Under the pieces are notes generated by a model. The model was not told the origin of the DNA. It made no database searches and worked only from the letters and a program-made list of their open reading frames with translations. A stretch of 52,170 bases of DNA from Clostridiaceae bacterium (GTDB taxonomy: Bacteria > Bacillota > Clostridia > DUPQ01), in assembly GCA_012838235.1 (NCBI GenBank), contig DUPQ01000081.1:1-52170 (forward strand). Reading direction: 5' to 3'. Numbering within the stretch: position 1 is the first letter of the stretch; each line of letters starts with the position of its first letter. A program made the position numbers and the translations under genes. Below are positions 33,934 to 42,533 of this stretch, in pieces.

Positions 33934-34737
33934 ATGAGAACAACATTACAACAAGCGGACAAAATAGTAATTAAAGTGGGAACCAATACGCTTACTCACG
34001 CCAACGGAAAGATGAATCTGAGGAGTATGGAACTTTTGGTCCGGGAGATTGCCGAGTTGGTCAATGCGGGCAGAAAAGTTATATTAGTCACTTCAGGTGC
34101 TGTAGGAGTGGGATTGGGTAAGTTAAACCTTATGAAAAAACCCAGGAATCTTGCTGCCAGGCAGGTTTTAGCTTCTGTCGGTCAGTGTGAGCTTATGCAC
34201 ATATATTCCAAGCTTTTTTCGGAATATTCCATTACTGTAGGACAGATTCTTCTTACCCGTGATGTAACGGAAAATCCCGTGAAGGCGGAAAATGCGTATA
34301 ATACTTTCAAAGGTCTTATGGATATGGGCATTGTACCTATAGTAAATGAAAACGATGCCATCTCTACCGATCAGCTGGCAATAGTGGATTCCTTCGGCGA
34401 TAACGACACATTATCGGCAATGGTGGCAAAACTTATTAAAGCCGACCTTCTCATAATACTTTCCAATATTGACGGACTGTATGATAAAGATCCGAACATA
34501 AACGAAGATGCAAAGATAGTGGACACGGTTACCGAGATTAACAAAGAAATAGAGTCCTACGCTTCCGATCTCACAAGTTCTTTGGGCAGAGGCGGTATGA
34601 AGACAAAACTTACGGCAGCCAAGACCTGTCTGGAGAATGATATAACCATGGCCATTATCAACGGAGATAACATGAAGAATATCTCCGCTTTGCTGGACGG
34701 AGATAACATTGGTACACTGTTTACCAACAAACGATAA
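33934..34737 (+). CDS. proB: Glutamate 5-kinase, short form without PUA domain
   Basis: 267 residues. It phosphorylates glutamate to gamma-glutamyl phosphate, the first step of proline synthesis. The amino-acid kinase fold is clear: KIVIKVGTNTLT at the start, VTSGAVGVGLGKL near residue 52, and LSNIDGLYDKDPN near residue 180. The C-terminal SSLGRGGMKTKLTAAK is also typical. The PUA domain found at the C-terminus of E. coli ProB is missing, giving the compact form seen in several Firmicutes. The start lies 1 base after the UPF0280 stop, and proA follows 13 bases later. Confidence 0.95.
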   Translation: MRTTLQQADKIVIKVGTNTLTHANGKMNLRSMELLVREIAELVNAGRKVILVTSGAVGVGLGKLNLMKKPRNLAARQVLASVGQCELMHIYSKLFSEYSITVGQILLTRDVTENPVKAENAYNTFKGLMDMGIVPIVNENDAISTDQLAIVDSFGDNDTLSAMVAKLIKADLLIILSNIDGLYDKDPNINEDAKIVDTVTEINKEIESYASDLTSSLGRGGMKTKLTAAKTCLENDITMAIINGDNMKNISALLDGDNIGTLFTNKR

Positions 34738-34750
34738 AGTCGGAGGAAAT

Positions 34751-35995
34751 ATGGCATACATTGATGAATTGGGAATAAAAGCATTAAAAGCAAAAGAACA
34801 GCTTATACAAATAGATACCGAAAAGAAAAATGCCGCTTTAAGACTGATGGCAAAAAATCTCTTAAAGCACAAAGAAGCTATCAAAAAGGCAAATACTGAT
34901 GATGTAATCAATGCGAAAGAAAAAGGCACCAAAGAAGCATTGACAGATAGACTTATCCTTAATGATGCCAGAATTGAAAGCATGGCAAAAGGACTTATGG
35001 AGATATCACAATTTCCTGAACCGATAGGCAATGTTCTGTATGAAAGAGTATTACCTAAAGGTATGAAACTTAAGAAAGTATCGGTACCTATGGGGGTTAT
35101 AGGCATAATATATGAATCGCGTCCCAATGTCACGGCGGATGCTGCAGCTCTTTGTTTTAAAGCCGGAAGCGCGGTCATATTGAGAGGCGGCTCAGAGGCA
35201 ATAAACTCCAATAAGGCTATTGTAGCGGCTTTAAAAGACGCTTTGGAAGAGATCGGGATAAATAAAGACAGTATACAGCTGGTGGAAGATACAGGAAGAG
35301 ATACCGCTACTCAAATGATGAAAGCCGACAACTATATAGACCTTTTGATACCCAGAGGGGGAGCCGGCCTCATAGCTTCGGTAATACAGAATGCCACCGT
35401 ACCGGTAATAGAAACGGGTACCGGTAACTGCCACCTCTATATCGACAGCATTTTTAACGAAAAGTTTGCACTGGATATAACGGTGAATGCCAAGTGTTCC
35501 CGTCCGGGAGTGTGCAATGCCATTGAAACGTTGTTGGTGCATAAAGATGTGTATAAAGATATACTGCCGAAAATAGAAGAAGAGCTTTCAAAATACAAAG
35601 TGCAGTTAAGAGCCTGTGAGCAATCAGTAAAGGTATTAAAGAATGCAATACCTGCAACCGAAGCTGACTGGTCTGAGGAGTTCTTGGACTATATTCTTGC
35701 CGTCAAAGTAGTGAATGACATAGAGGAAGCCATAGAGCATATAAATAAATACGGTACAAAGCACTCCGAAGCCATAGTTTCCGATATTGAAGAGAACAGG
35801 AACAAGTTTACCAAGAATGTCGATGCCGCTTGCGTATATACAAATACCTCCACCAGATTTACCGACGGAGGCGAGTTCGGATTAGGAGCGGAAATGGGTA
35901 TAAGTACCCAGAAACTCCACGCAAGAGGACCTATGGGTGCTAACGAAATAACCACATATAAATATATAGTAGAAGGTGACGGTCAGATAAGATAA
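34751..35995 (+). CDS. proA: Gamma-glutamyl phosphate reductase
   Basis: 414 residues from the ATG at 34751, with CGGAGG six bases upstream; the open frame runs back into proB. ProA reduces gamma-glutamyl phosphate to glutamate semialdehyde using NADPH. The segment GVIGIIYESRPNVTADAAALCFKAGSA and the conserved VIETGTGNCHLYID are diagnostic. The catalytic cysteine lies in VNAKCSRPGVCNAIE. The C-terminal GGEFGLGAEMGISTQKLHARGPMG also fits. Its stop codon abuts that of the convergent GNAT gene. Confidence 0.96.
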   Translation: MAYIDELGIKALKAKEQLIQIDTEKKNAALRLMAKNLLKHKEAIKKANTDDVINAKEKGTKEALTDRLILNDARIESMAKGLMEISQFPEPIGNVLYERVLPKGMKLKKVSVPMGVIGIIYESRPNVTADAAALCFKAGSAVILRGGSEAINSNKAIVAALKDALEEIGINKDSIQLVEDTGRDTATQMMKADNYIDLLIPRGGAGLIASVIQNATVPVIETGTGNCHLYIDSIFNEKFALDITVNAKCSRPGVCNAIETLLVHKDVYKDILPKIEEELSKYKVQLRACEQSVKVLKNAIPATEADWSEEFLDYILAVKVVNDIEEAIEHINKYGTKHSEAIVSDIEENRNKFTKNVDAACVYTNTSTRFTDGGEFGLGAEMGISTQKLHARGPMGANEITTYKYIVEGDGQIR

Positions 35996-36904
35996 TCAAT
36001 AGCCGTCTATGGGTAAATAGGGTAACTCGGATAAATAGGGCAATAAATCCTGCTCACAGCTTATGATTTTTCCGTCTATTTCAAACGGTACGTTTATACG
36101 AAACATCTGCCCGCTGTTATATAACCTGAAAGATTCTTTGTCTTTGGCAAAAGGAGCGGATACTCCGCATATTTTAGGCCAGCCTTCCTCCTTACATATT
36201 GCATAGAGAAAAGGTTTCATCATACATATTTCATCTCCGCCTATATATTCCCTTACTTCCACACCTTGTCCTTTTTTGAAAACACAGTCGGCATAGGATA
36301 CAACCTTACGGTCTTTTATAAGGAAATATGTATTTATAAGTTCGCTTCGCACCCATTTATCGTAATACTCGTCATTGCGCACATATACGGGACATAATTT
36401 GTGAGCATGTTCTTCAAAAAGACTTTTAACTGCGTCTATATCAACAGGTGAGGATTGCACAACGGAATAGTGTTCCGGTAATACCGACTTTCTCAATCTG
36501 TATACTTTGTGACAGAAGCGAAGAGAAAACCAGCCTAATTTTTCGTAATGATGAGTGTTACCTGTAGTAAGCCTGGAAATCGGCATGTCCTGCTTCTCCA
36601 TATAATCTATGGCCATGGTTAAGAGTTTTGTACTTAATCCTTGCCCTCTGCGAGAAGGCTTTGTACAAACCTCTCCTATTCCTCCGACCTTTATTACATT
36701 GTCCTTTATCCTTAAGTATCTGGTAAACACCCTTACCGAACTTACTATTCCGGTTGGGTCTTTGGCAATAAAAATCCCGTTTATATCTCTGTAAGGGTCA
36801 TTCATGAAGTGACGAATAAAATATGCCTCACCGACAGGAAAAATGCAACCGCAGAAAGCAGTCCACTCTTTAAATTCATCTTCTTTTAATGTTCGGAATT
36901 CCAT
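35996..36904 (-). CDS. Eis-like GNAT acetyltransferase
   Basis: 302 residues from the ATG at 36904, which has GAGG six bases upstream; a longer frame begins ten codons earlier. The first 150 residues form a GNAT domain, with acetyl-CoA motif VCTKPSRRGQGLSTKLL around residue 78. A second lobe then resembles the Eis family architecture of two GNAT-like halves. Substrate is unknown; Eis proteins acetylate amines such as aminoglycosides or lysines. The gene stands alone on the minus strand, ending exactly where proA ends. Confidence 0.75.
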   Translation of the reverse strand: MEFRTLKEDEFKEWTAFCGCIFPVGEAYFIRHFMNDPYRDINGIFIAKDPTGIVSSVRVFTRYLRIKDNVIKVGGIGEVCTKPSRRGQGLSTKLLTMAIDYMEKQDMPISRLTTGNTHHYEKLGWFSLRFCHKVYRLRKSVLPEHYSVVQSSPVDIDAVKSLFEEHAHKLCPVYVRNDEYYDKWVRSELINTYFLIKDRKVVSYADCVFKKGQGVEVREYIGGDEICMMKPFLYAICKEEGWPKICGVSAPFAKDKESFRLYNSGQMFRINVPFEIDGKIISCEQDLLPYLSELPYLPIDGY

Positions 36905-36978
36905 TGTTACCTCACTTAACGGTTTTTTGCGCATACCTTTATATACCCGCTAACAGAATCATAGTGGAAAGTTAACGG

Positions 36979-37022
36979 AAAAACAATAGAAAAACAAACT
37001 GCACGGTTTCCCGTGCAGTTTG
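36979..37022 (-). terminator. Strong Rho-independent terminator for the Ig-like lipoprotein operon
   Basis: Perfect 12-bp stem (36995-37006 with 37011-37022) and a TTTC/GAAA tetraloop. On the minus strand it is followed by a T-rich run at 36994-36979. It ends the minus-strand unit that includes the Thr-Pro-rich lipoprotein. No T-run follows on the plus strand. Confidence 0.9.
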
Positions 37023-37044
37023 TCTGTGTAACTTTATATTCTAA

Positions 37045-39600
37045 TCAGTTAACGGTCAGGTTAATAGCCAATGTTTTATCGGCACTTGCGAAATATATCT
37101 TAATCTGGCATGTACCTGTAGCTACCGGAGTAACTATTCCGGTTGAGTTTACCACTGCAACTGAAGTCTTAGTACTCATAAATGTTTTACTGCCCGCAAT
37201 GGCTGCAAAGGCCATGGGTACTCCGTATTGGTCTTTTGCATCTACATATGCGGTAATATTGAAGACTCCGCCCGACAAGGCTTTGGTAACAGTGGGTTCG
37301 GTTGCAGCTAAATGTGTAAGTGTGGGAGCGGCACCCGATGCGGTTACATTCAAATTGGCAATTTCCTGTCCGGCTTTCCACAGTTTGATTGTAGTTGTCA
37401 TGGTCTGAGCTACATTCTGTGCTTTCAGAGTCTTGACACCGGAAACATCTTCGATAACGAAGTTATTGGCTCCGGAATCGTTTGTGCAGGTTATCTGATC
37501 TATTCCCGAAGGAAGGGTACCCGTGTATGCAAGATTAACCGATTTCCCGTTGGCCAGCAATCCCGATATTTTAATAGGTTTCCAATGGCCCGTATCGGTA
37601 GTTGTATCGGTAGCTCCGCCGTACATGGTGGGTATATCCTCGATTTTGTAACTGACTATTTTGTCATCATCCACTACCAATACCGTCATGTCGTATGTAT
37701 TAACGGTCGAAGCTCCTTTTTTGAGAGTGAAAGTCAATGTATATGAGCCTGAAGTTGCAGGTGCACTCATTGTGTATCCCGCTCCCGTCATGGTACCTTC
37801 GGTGAACTTGGCGCCGGAAATATTCGAAGAAGTAACAATAACCGAATGTGCCGGAGTAAGAGCTATTTCTTTTTCATATTGGTCGGCTATCTTCAGCATA
37901 TCCGCAGCCATTATGATATTGGAGTTTTTCTGATAATAAATGGGCATGGTTACATCGGTAATATATGTGGGAACCGGAGCTTCCAGTACCTGTACATCCA
38001 AAGTGCCCTGAGTAATACCGTCATAGGAAATATGCAGGGTTGCCGAACCTGATGAGTTTCCTTTTATCTCAATCTTCTTGGTTGCACCGTTGAACTGTAT
38101 GTTGGTATTGGGTACAACCGTCGTATTGGTGGAGAACATCATCAGTTTAGTAGGGTCAAGAGTATCCAATGTTGTAGGATTGCCGTACTGATCTTTTGCG
38201 GTAACTACAAGAGGTACCCACTGATTTACAAATACCGTGCCCTCCACTCCTGTTATTGTAAGAGTCTTTACGGCGGCAGGTGTCTTAACGGTAATCTGTA
38301 TAGAAGAAGATATATTCTGTCCTACAGCCGTTAATGTAACGGTACCTTCCTTGGCGCCTATGGCTCCTATAGGGAAATTCAGTTTTCCGTTTGCGACGGT
38401 TATCTTGGAAGCGTCGATTATGGCGGAATCGTTGGATGTCAGTATTACCGGCTTGTTCAGTCCGATATCGGAAGGCACAATGGTGTATGCCTGATTATAC
38501 TGGTCTTTTGCATCTACCGTAAGGGAATGCCCCGAAGAGTTGACAAGAATAACGGTAGTTCCCGATGCCAGTTGTACCTGTCCGAAAGCAAAGGTAGTTA
38601 TCTTAGGCGATTCGCTTAATGTTACGGATTTGGTTACCGCAGTTCCGGTAGTATTCTCCGCTATTACAATATTGACCGCATCATTGGCTGCAAGTCCTTG
38701 AGCTCCTTTAAGAATGAAGCCGGCAGCTGTTTTGTTTAAATTGAGAGTTACCGAAGGTTTTGCCTGACATACCGCACTTAATGTGAAGTTTGTGTATGCC
38801 GTCAGAGGCATTTCCCCTCCGTATTGGTTGGTAAACACAACTTTCAAATCCTGGTTATCCATAGGGAAAACATATTGTGCGGTTATACTGATAGCGGTAA
38901 GTTTTTCCGCCTGCACAGTAAATGTTTTACTTGAATCGGATACGGTAACGGTATATTCGCCGGCTGCATATGCGGCAGTCCTTGTTATCCTTACCGAACG
39001 TCTGTCTGATGCCCAGTTTAAACTGGTACCGGTAACATTGATTCCTCCGGTTTTCAACACTACCTGAGCACCTGCCTGAGCGGGTGCGCTGAATTCCACG
39101 GTTACTTCCTTAGGACCCGATGCATAGGCATTACCTATACCGAACGGAGCCGCAGAGGGTGTCGGAGTAGGAGTTGCCGTAGGCGTAGGTGTAGGTGTCG
39201 GTGTAGCCGTAGGAGTAGGAGTAGGCGTAGGAGTCGGAGTAGGTGTAGCCGTAGGAGCAGGCGTTGCCGTAGGAGTAGGAGTCGGTGTAGCCGTAGGTGT
39301 AGGCGTTGCAGTAGCCGTAGGAGCAGGTGTGGCCGTAGGCGTAGGTGTAGGTGTAGGTGTCGGTGCCTGTGTCTGCGTTTCTACCGGCGTTGCAGTGGGT
39401 TCCTGGCTCTGATCGGGTTTAGGTGTAGCCGTAGGGTCCTGTACCGGACTTGCCGTCTCCGTAATTGTCTGTGACGGTTCGGGTGAAGTCTTTCCCTTTC
39501 CGCCCGGGAAAGGAAGCTTCACGCAGGAAGTCATAAGCATAGCGGTTATCAATATTACCGTCATTACCGCAATTATTTTTTTCTTACTTAGTTTTTTCAT
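37045..39600 (-). CDS. Large lipoprotein with Thr-Pro tether and Ig-like domains
   Basis: 851 residues. The signal peptide ends in a lipobox with MTSC. Residues about 80-148 form an extreme tether of alternating Thr-Pro and Ala-Thr-Pro. The rest, about 150-851, is a series of beta-rich modules resembling bacterial Ig-like (Big) domains, with phrases such as TLTVDAKDQYNQAYTIVPSD, LVVTAKDQYGNPTTL and NITAYVDAKDQYGVPMAF. Each contains the DQYG motif common in Ig-like surface proteins. A surface-adhesion or wall-spanning role is inferred. It lies 24 bases downstream of the UroD-like gene on the minus strand and ends at the strong terminator. Confidence 0.85.
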   Translation of the reverse strand: MKKLSKKKIIAVMTVILITAMLMTSCVKLPFPGGKGKTSPEPSQTITETASPVQDPTATPKPDQSQEPTATPVETQTQAPTPTPTPTPTATPAPTATATPTPTATPTPTPTATPAPTATPTPTPTPTPTPTATPTPTPTPTATPTPTPSAAPFGIGNAYASGPKEVTVEFSAPAQAGAQVVLKTGGINVTGTSLNWASDRRSVRITRTAAYAAGEYTVTVSDSSKTFTVQAEKLTAISITAQYVFPMDNQDLKVVFTNQYGGEMPLTAYTNFTLSAVCQAKPSVTLNLNKTAAGFILKGAQGLAANDAVNIVIAENTTGTAVTKSVTLSESPKITTFAFGQVQLASGTTVILVNSSGHSLTVDAKDQYNQAYTIVPSDIGLNKPVILTSNDSAIIDASKITVANGKLNFPIGAIGAKEGTVTLTAVGQNISSSIQITVKTPAAVKTLTITGVEGTVFVNQWVPLVVTAKDQYGNPTTLDTLDPTKLMMFSTNTTVVPNTNIQFNGATKKIEIKGNSSGSATLHISYDGITQGTLDVQVLEAPVPTYITDVTMPIYYQKNSNIIMAADMLKIADQYEKEIALTPAHSVIVTSSNISGAKFTEGTMTGAGYTMSAPATSGSYTLTFTLKKGASTVNTYDMTVLVVDDDKIVSYKIEDIPTMYGGATDTTTDTGHWKPIKISGLLANGKSVNLAYTGTLPSGIDQITCTNDSGANNFVIEDVSGVKTLKAQNVAQTMTTTIKLWKAGQEIANLNVTASGAAPTLTHLAATEPTVTKALSGGVFNITAYVDAKDQYGVPMAFAAIAGSKTFMSTKTSVAVVNSTGIVTPVATGTCQIKIYFASADKTLAINLTVN
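39158..39364 (-). repeat. Hexameric coding repeat array (Thr-Pro tether)
   Basis: About 200 bases made of repeating 6-base units that encode Thr-Pro and Ala-Thr pairs. Copies vary only at third positions. The array keeps the frame, so slippage would change tether length in steps of two residues. Confidence 0.85.
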
Positions 39601-39624
39601 TTTTTACCCCCGTTATGTTATTTT

Positions 39625-40758
39625 TCAATATCTGCCGTAGGTCTTGGCAGTTTCTATCATTGCAAACAGGTTTTCATCAGGCGTATCTCTGCCGCACTGA
39701 TCACCTGTAGATAGTATAAATTTACCACCTTCCGCCGCATCGTCAATAGCTCTTTTGCATGCGTCCGTTACATCCTGAACCGAACCTCTGAGCATTACTT
39801 CCGTGGTATGAAGGTTGCCCTTAAGCACTATTTTGTCCCCGTAGAGTTTTTTCAATTCTTTCAGATTACAGTCACCCATGGGCGGTATCTCCAGAGGATC
39901 TATTACGGTCAGTTCGGTTTCTTCCGCCAGCATTTTTACCATCTCTTTCTGCGGTCCGCAGGAGTGAACATGCGACGGTATATTGTACTGCTTACACAGT
40001 TTTGCCACTCTCTTAACTATGGGCAAAGCCAGTTCCCTAAAAATCTCCGGTGTCTGGAAAATCAACGATCCGGAACCTCCCGTGCCTATAAAATCCGGTT
40101 TGTGTTCCAAAGACATTAATTTATGCAGACGCTTCTCATAATATTCTATCAGTTCATCACGCTTTTTGTAATACTTATCGGGATTATCATAAAAATCATA
40201 CACCATTTCGGAATTTTTTAACACTATGGATGTTCCGCAGGTAACTCCCACAAGTCCGTGATTGCCCATTTCTTCTTTAACCCACTTTAACAGAGCTTCT
40301 CCGGTAGGCCATTGCGATACATCCTCTACAGGTTCATACCTGTCGGGAATAAGGGGAAGTTTGACAAGATGAGGATGCACATCCCAGGAAGGCGGGTTGT
40401 CTCTGTGGTATACGCTTACCAGAGGTTCCCATACCTTCTCGTTTTTCTCGGTACGGTACTTCTGCGTTATTATCTTCAGTTGATCTTTGTGTACTATGAC
40501 TTCGGTCCACGGGTTGTAAAATTCGCCCAGTTCCTCAAACTGTATATTGGCAAATCCGTCCATGAGAGAATCAAAACCGAAATATTTGACACTGTCGATA
40601 TATGCCTTCCATTTGGGGATTCTCTGATATAGGTATATATCCCAGTAAGGAAGACCGGTTCTTCGTATCGGAATCATCTGAGAGATATCCGGAGACACCG
40701 GCACATGGTCGGGTATTTCTCCTTTTAATACGGTTATAAGTCGCTCTCTCGAATTCAT
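39625..40758 (-). CDS. UroD-superfamily methyltransferase-like protein
   Basis: 377 residues from the ATG at 40758, with GAGG five bases upstream. It belongs to the uroporphyrinogen decarboxylase superfamily (COG407). The fold includes corrinoid- and CoM-linked methyltransferases such as MtaA. The potential zinc motif HVHSCG near residue 266 and a Cys near the end (GDQCGRDTPDEN) match the H-x-C...C pattern of the methyltransferases rather than true HemE. No haem-synthesis genes are nearby. The substrate is unknown. It precedes the Ig-like lipoprotein gene by 24 bases and is probably co-transcribed with it. Confidence 0.8.
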   Translation of the reverse strand: MNSRERLITVLKGEIPDHVPVSPDISQMIPIRRTGLPYWDIYLYQRIPKWKAYIDSVKYFGFDSLMDGFANIQFEELGEFYNPWTEVIVHKDQLKIITQKYRTEKNEKVWEPLVSVYHRDNPPSWDVHPHLVKLPLIPDRYEPVEDVSQWPTGEALLKWVKEEMGNHGLVGVTCGTSIVLKNSEMVYDFYDNPDKYYKKRDELIEYYEKRLHKLMSLEHKPDFIGTGGSGSLIFQTPEIFRELALPIVKRVAKLCKQYNIPSHVHSCGPQKEMVKMLAEETELTVIDPLEIPPMGDCNLKELKKLYGDKIVLKGNLHTTEVMLRGSVQDVTDACKRAIDDAAEGGKFILSTGDQCGRDTPDENLFAMIETAKTYGRY

Positions 40759-40835
40759 AGTTGCCTCATACATACGCCGTTATTATATACTAATTTTAAC
40801 ATAAGATAAATAAGATAAATAATTGCAATTATAGG

Positions 40836-40864
40836 TTGTATTTATCCTATATACAAACTATAAT
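40836..40864 (+). promoter_or_regulatory. Promoter with embedded inverted repeat, antitoxin gene
   Basis: -35 TTGTAT at 40836-40841, 17-base spacer and perfect -10 TATAAT at 40859-40864. TTGTAT and ATACAA form a 6-bp inverted repeat overlapping the promoter, as expected of an autoregulated antitoxin operator. The start codon lies 20 bases downstream. Confidence 0.6.
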
Positions 40865-40884
40865 TAAGACAGGAGGGACTCATC

Positions 40885-41127
40885 ATGAATATTAATACCG
40901 ACACAATTGTTTCTATGACCGAAGCCAATCAGAACTTTTCTAAAGTGGCAAGACTCGTAGATGAAAAAGGCATGGCTGTTATCATGAAGAATAATGCTCC
41001 TCGCTATCTGGTTATGGAGTTTAAGCAACTTAAAGAGCAACAGCTTGCTTCGGATGAGGATGCTCTGACTTTATCAAAACGCTTCATCGACAGCAATCGT
41101 AAAGCATATACGGAGCTTGCAAAATGA
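40885..41127 (+). CDS. Phd/YefM-family antitoxin, orphan
   Basis: 80 residues; AGGAGGG lies upstream of the ATG. The N-terminus IVSMTEANQNFSKVARLVDEKGMAVIMKNNAPRYLVM is the DNA-binding fold of Phd/YefM antitoxins. The C-terminal helix would neutralise a Doc, YoeB or Fic-type toxin. No toxin gene follows: a possible frame overlapping the stop at ATGA (41124) ends after 13 codons. Either the toxin was lost or the antitoxin acts elsewhere. The inverted repeat in its promoter fits autoregulation. Confidence 0.82.
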   Translation: MNINTDTIVSMTEANQNFSKVARLVDEKGMAVIMKNNAPRYLVMEFKQLKEQQLASDEDALTLSKRFIDSNRKAYTELAK

Positions 41128-41165
41128 TTGGTCTGATATTGTATTGTATATGCTGTTCAAAGTGA
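41124..41165 (+). pseudogene. Possible truncated toxin start after the Phd antitoxin
   Basis: An ATG overlaps the antitoxin stop in ATGA, the usual spacing of toxin genes. The frame ends after 13 codons (MIGLILYCICCSK). It has no recognisable toxin motif, so it may be a remnant or chance. Confidence 0.25.
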
Positions 41166-41184
41166 TTTAATCCATGTAAAATTA

Positions 41185-41193
41185 TGCTATAAT
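41185..41193 (+). promoter_or_regulatory. Extended -10 promoter for the GH109-like gene
   Basis: TGCTATAAT: a perfect -10 with the TGn extension, which can work without a good -35. It lies 59 bases before the start codon. Confidence 0.45.
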
Positions 41194-41251
41194 ACCAAAG
41201 AGTGTATTAATATATTACACGAAAGAACATATATAAATTTCGGAGGTGGAT

Positions 41252-42520
41252 ATGAAGAAGGAACCGGGTAAAACAGTGAATCTTGCTTTTGTGGGATTGG
41301 GTAAAAGGGGATTGTCGTTATTGAACCTTGTTTTGGTTGCAATGGATGATATAAAGGTAACGGCATTATGCGATGTTTATCAGGACAGAACCGACAGAGC
41401 AGCCGATTTGGTTGAGGAAAAGACAAAAGAAAGGCCTTTTACGACACTTGATTACAAGGAACTCCTGGACCGCAAAGATATAGATGCGGTAATTGTACCC
41501 TCCTCATGGGAAACACATTTTGATATATGCTTGGATTTCATGAAAGCCGGCAAGTATGTCGCTTCGGAAGTGGGAGGAGCCAATTCCGTTGAACAATGCT
41601 GGGATCTGGTTAAAACATATGAGAAAACCGGTACACCTGCCATGATATTGGAGAACTGCTGTTACGGGAAAACCGAACTTACGGTATTGAATATGATAAA
41701 ACAGGGTGTTTTCGGAGAACTTATTCATGCGCAGGGAGGCTATCAGCATGATTTACGAACCGAAGTGGCTACCGGTGTGGAAAAGCGTCATTACAGACTG
41801 GATAATTACAAGCACCGTAACGGCGATCTTTATCCCACACATGAGTTGGGACCGATAGCCAAATGGCTTTCGGTAAACAGAGGCAACAGAATGACTTATC
41901 TTTGTTCCATGGCTTCAAAAACAGCGGGAATAACTGATTGGATCAGAAAAAACAGAGGGCCGGATTATGACAATGCGAATTTTAAATTTGCCCTCGGCGA
42001 TGTCGTGACCACCATGATAAAGTGTGCACACGGCGAAACCATTCTGCTTGTGCACGATACTTCTTTACCCAGACCGTATTCCAGGGGCAACAGGCTTCAG
42101 GGTACAAACGCCATATGGATGGAAGACAAGTGGGCGTTCTGTATTGACGGAGTCAGTCCAGTTAATAAATGGGGCGAATACCGTTGGGAAAGTTTCGACG
42201 ACTATTATGAAAAGTATGAGCATCCTCTGTGGACATGGTACAGGCAAAGAGGTCTCATAGGCGGACATGACGGAATGGATTATCTTACTTTGAGAGCTTT
42301 TCTGGAAGCCGTTAAGAACGGTACCGACACTCCCATCGATGCATATGATATGGCTACCTGGATGAGTATAACCTGCTTATCGGAGCAATCGGTAGCTATG
42401 GGCGGTCATCCGGTACCCATTCCCGATTTCACAAACGGCAGATGGATGCACAGAGAGCCTGCAATACCGGGCAGATATTGTCTGGATGAGATCTGCGGTC
42501 CCGAATATTTTGAGATTTAG
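41252..42520 (+). CDS. Gfo/Idh/MocA-family protein, GH109-like
   Basis: 422 residues from the ATG at 41252, where CGGAGG precedes at 5 bases; an in-frame GTG 6 bases earlier is less likely. The N-terminal NAD-binding fold has VNLAFVGLGKRGLSLL. The second half contains GDLYPTHELGPIAKWLSVNRGNRM, which matches the family 109 glycosidases. These remove alpha-linked GalNAc with the help of NAD+. A phrase WTWYRQRGLIGGHDGMDYL near residue 325 is also typical of that group. Without biochemical data it could be an oxidoreductase. It has no signal peptide, so it acts in the cytoplasm. Confidence 0.8.
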   Translation: MKKEPGKTVNLAFVGLGKRGLSLLNLVLVAMDDIKVTALCDVYQDRTDRAADLVEEKTKERPFTTLDYKELLDRKDIDAVIVPSSWETHFDICLDFMKAGKYVASEVGGANSVEQCWDLVKTYEKTGTPAMILENCCYGKTELTVLNMIKQGVFGELIHAQGGYQHDLRTEVATGVEKRHYRLDNYKHRNGDLYPTHELGPIAKWLSVNRGNRMTYLCSMASKTAGITDWIRKNRGPDYDNANFKFALGDVVTTMIKCAHGETILLVHDTSLPRPYSRGNRLQGTNAIWMEDKWAFCIDGVSPVNKWGEYRWESFDDYYEKYEHPLWTWYRQRGLIGGHDGMDYLTLRAFLEAVKNGTDTPIDAYDMATWMSITCLSEQSVAMGGHPVPIPDFTNGRWMHREPAIPGRYCLDEICGPEYFEI

Positions 42521-42533
42521 TTATAACAGTTAA

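Noticed and set aside
33233-33946. 237-codon frame antisense to the UPF0280 gene
   Set aside because: It mirrors a recognised protein family on the plus strand and shows no family signature of its own.
34411-35211. 266-codon frame antisense to proB and proA
   Set aside because: It spans the junction of two certain genes on the other strand and has no known motif.
39158-39364. CRISPR or satellite array
   Set aside because: The 6-base units keep the reading frame of a Thr-Pro tether in a lipoprotein, so they are coding.
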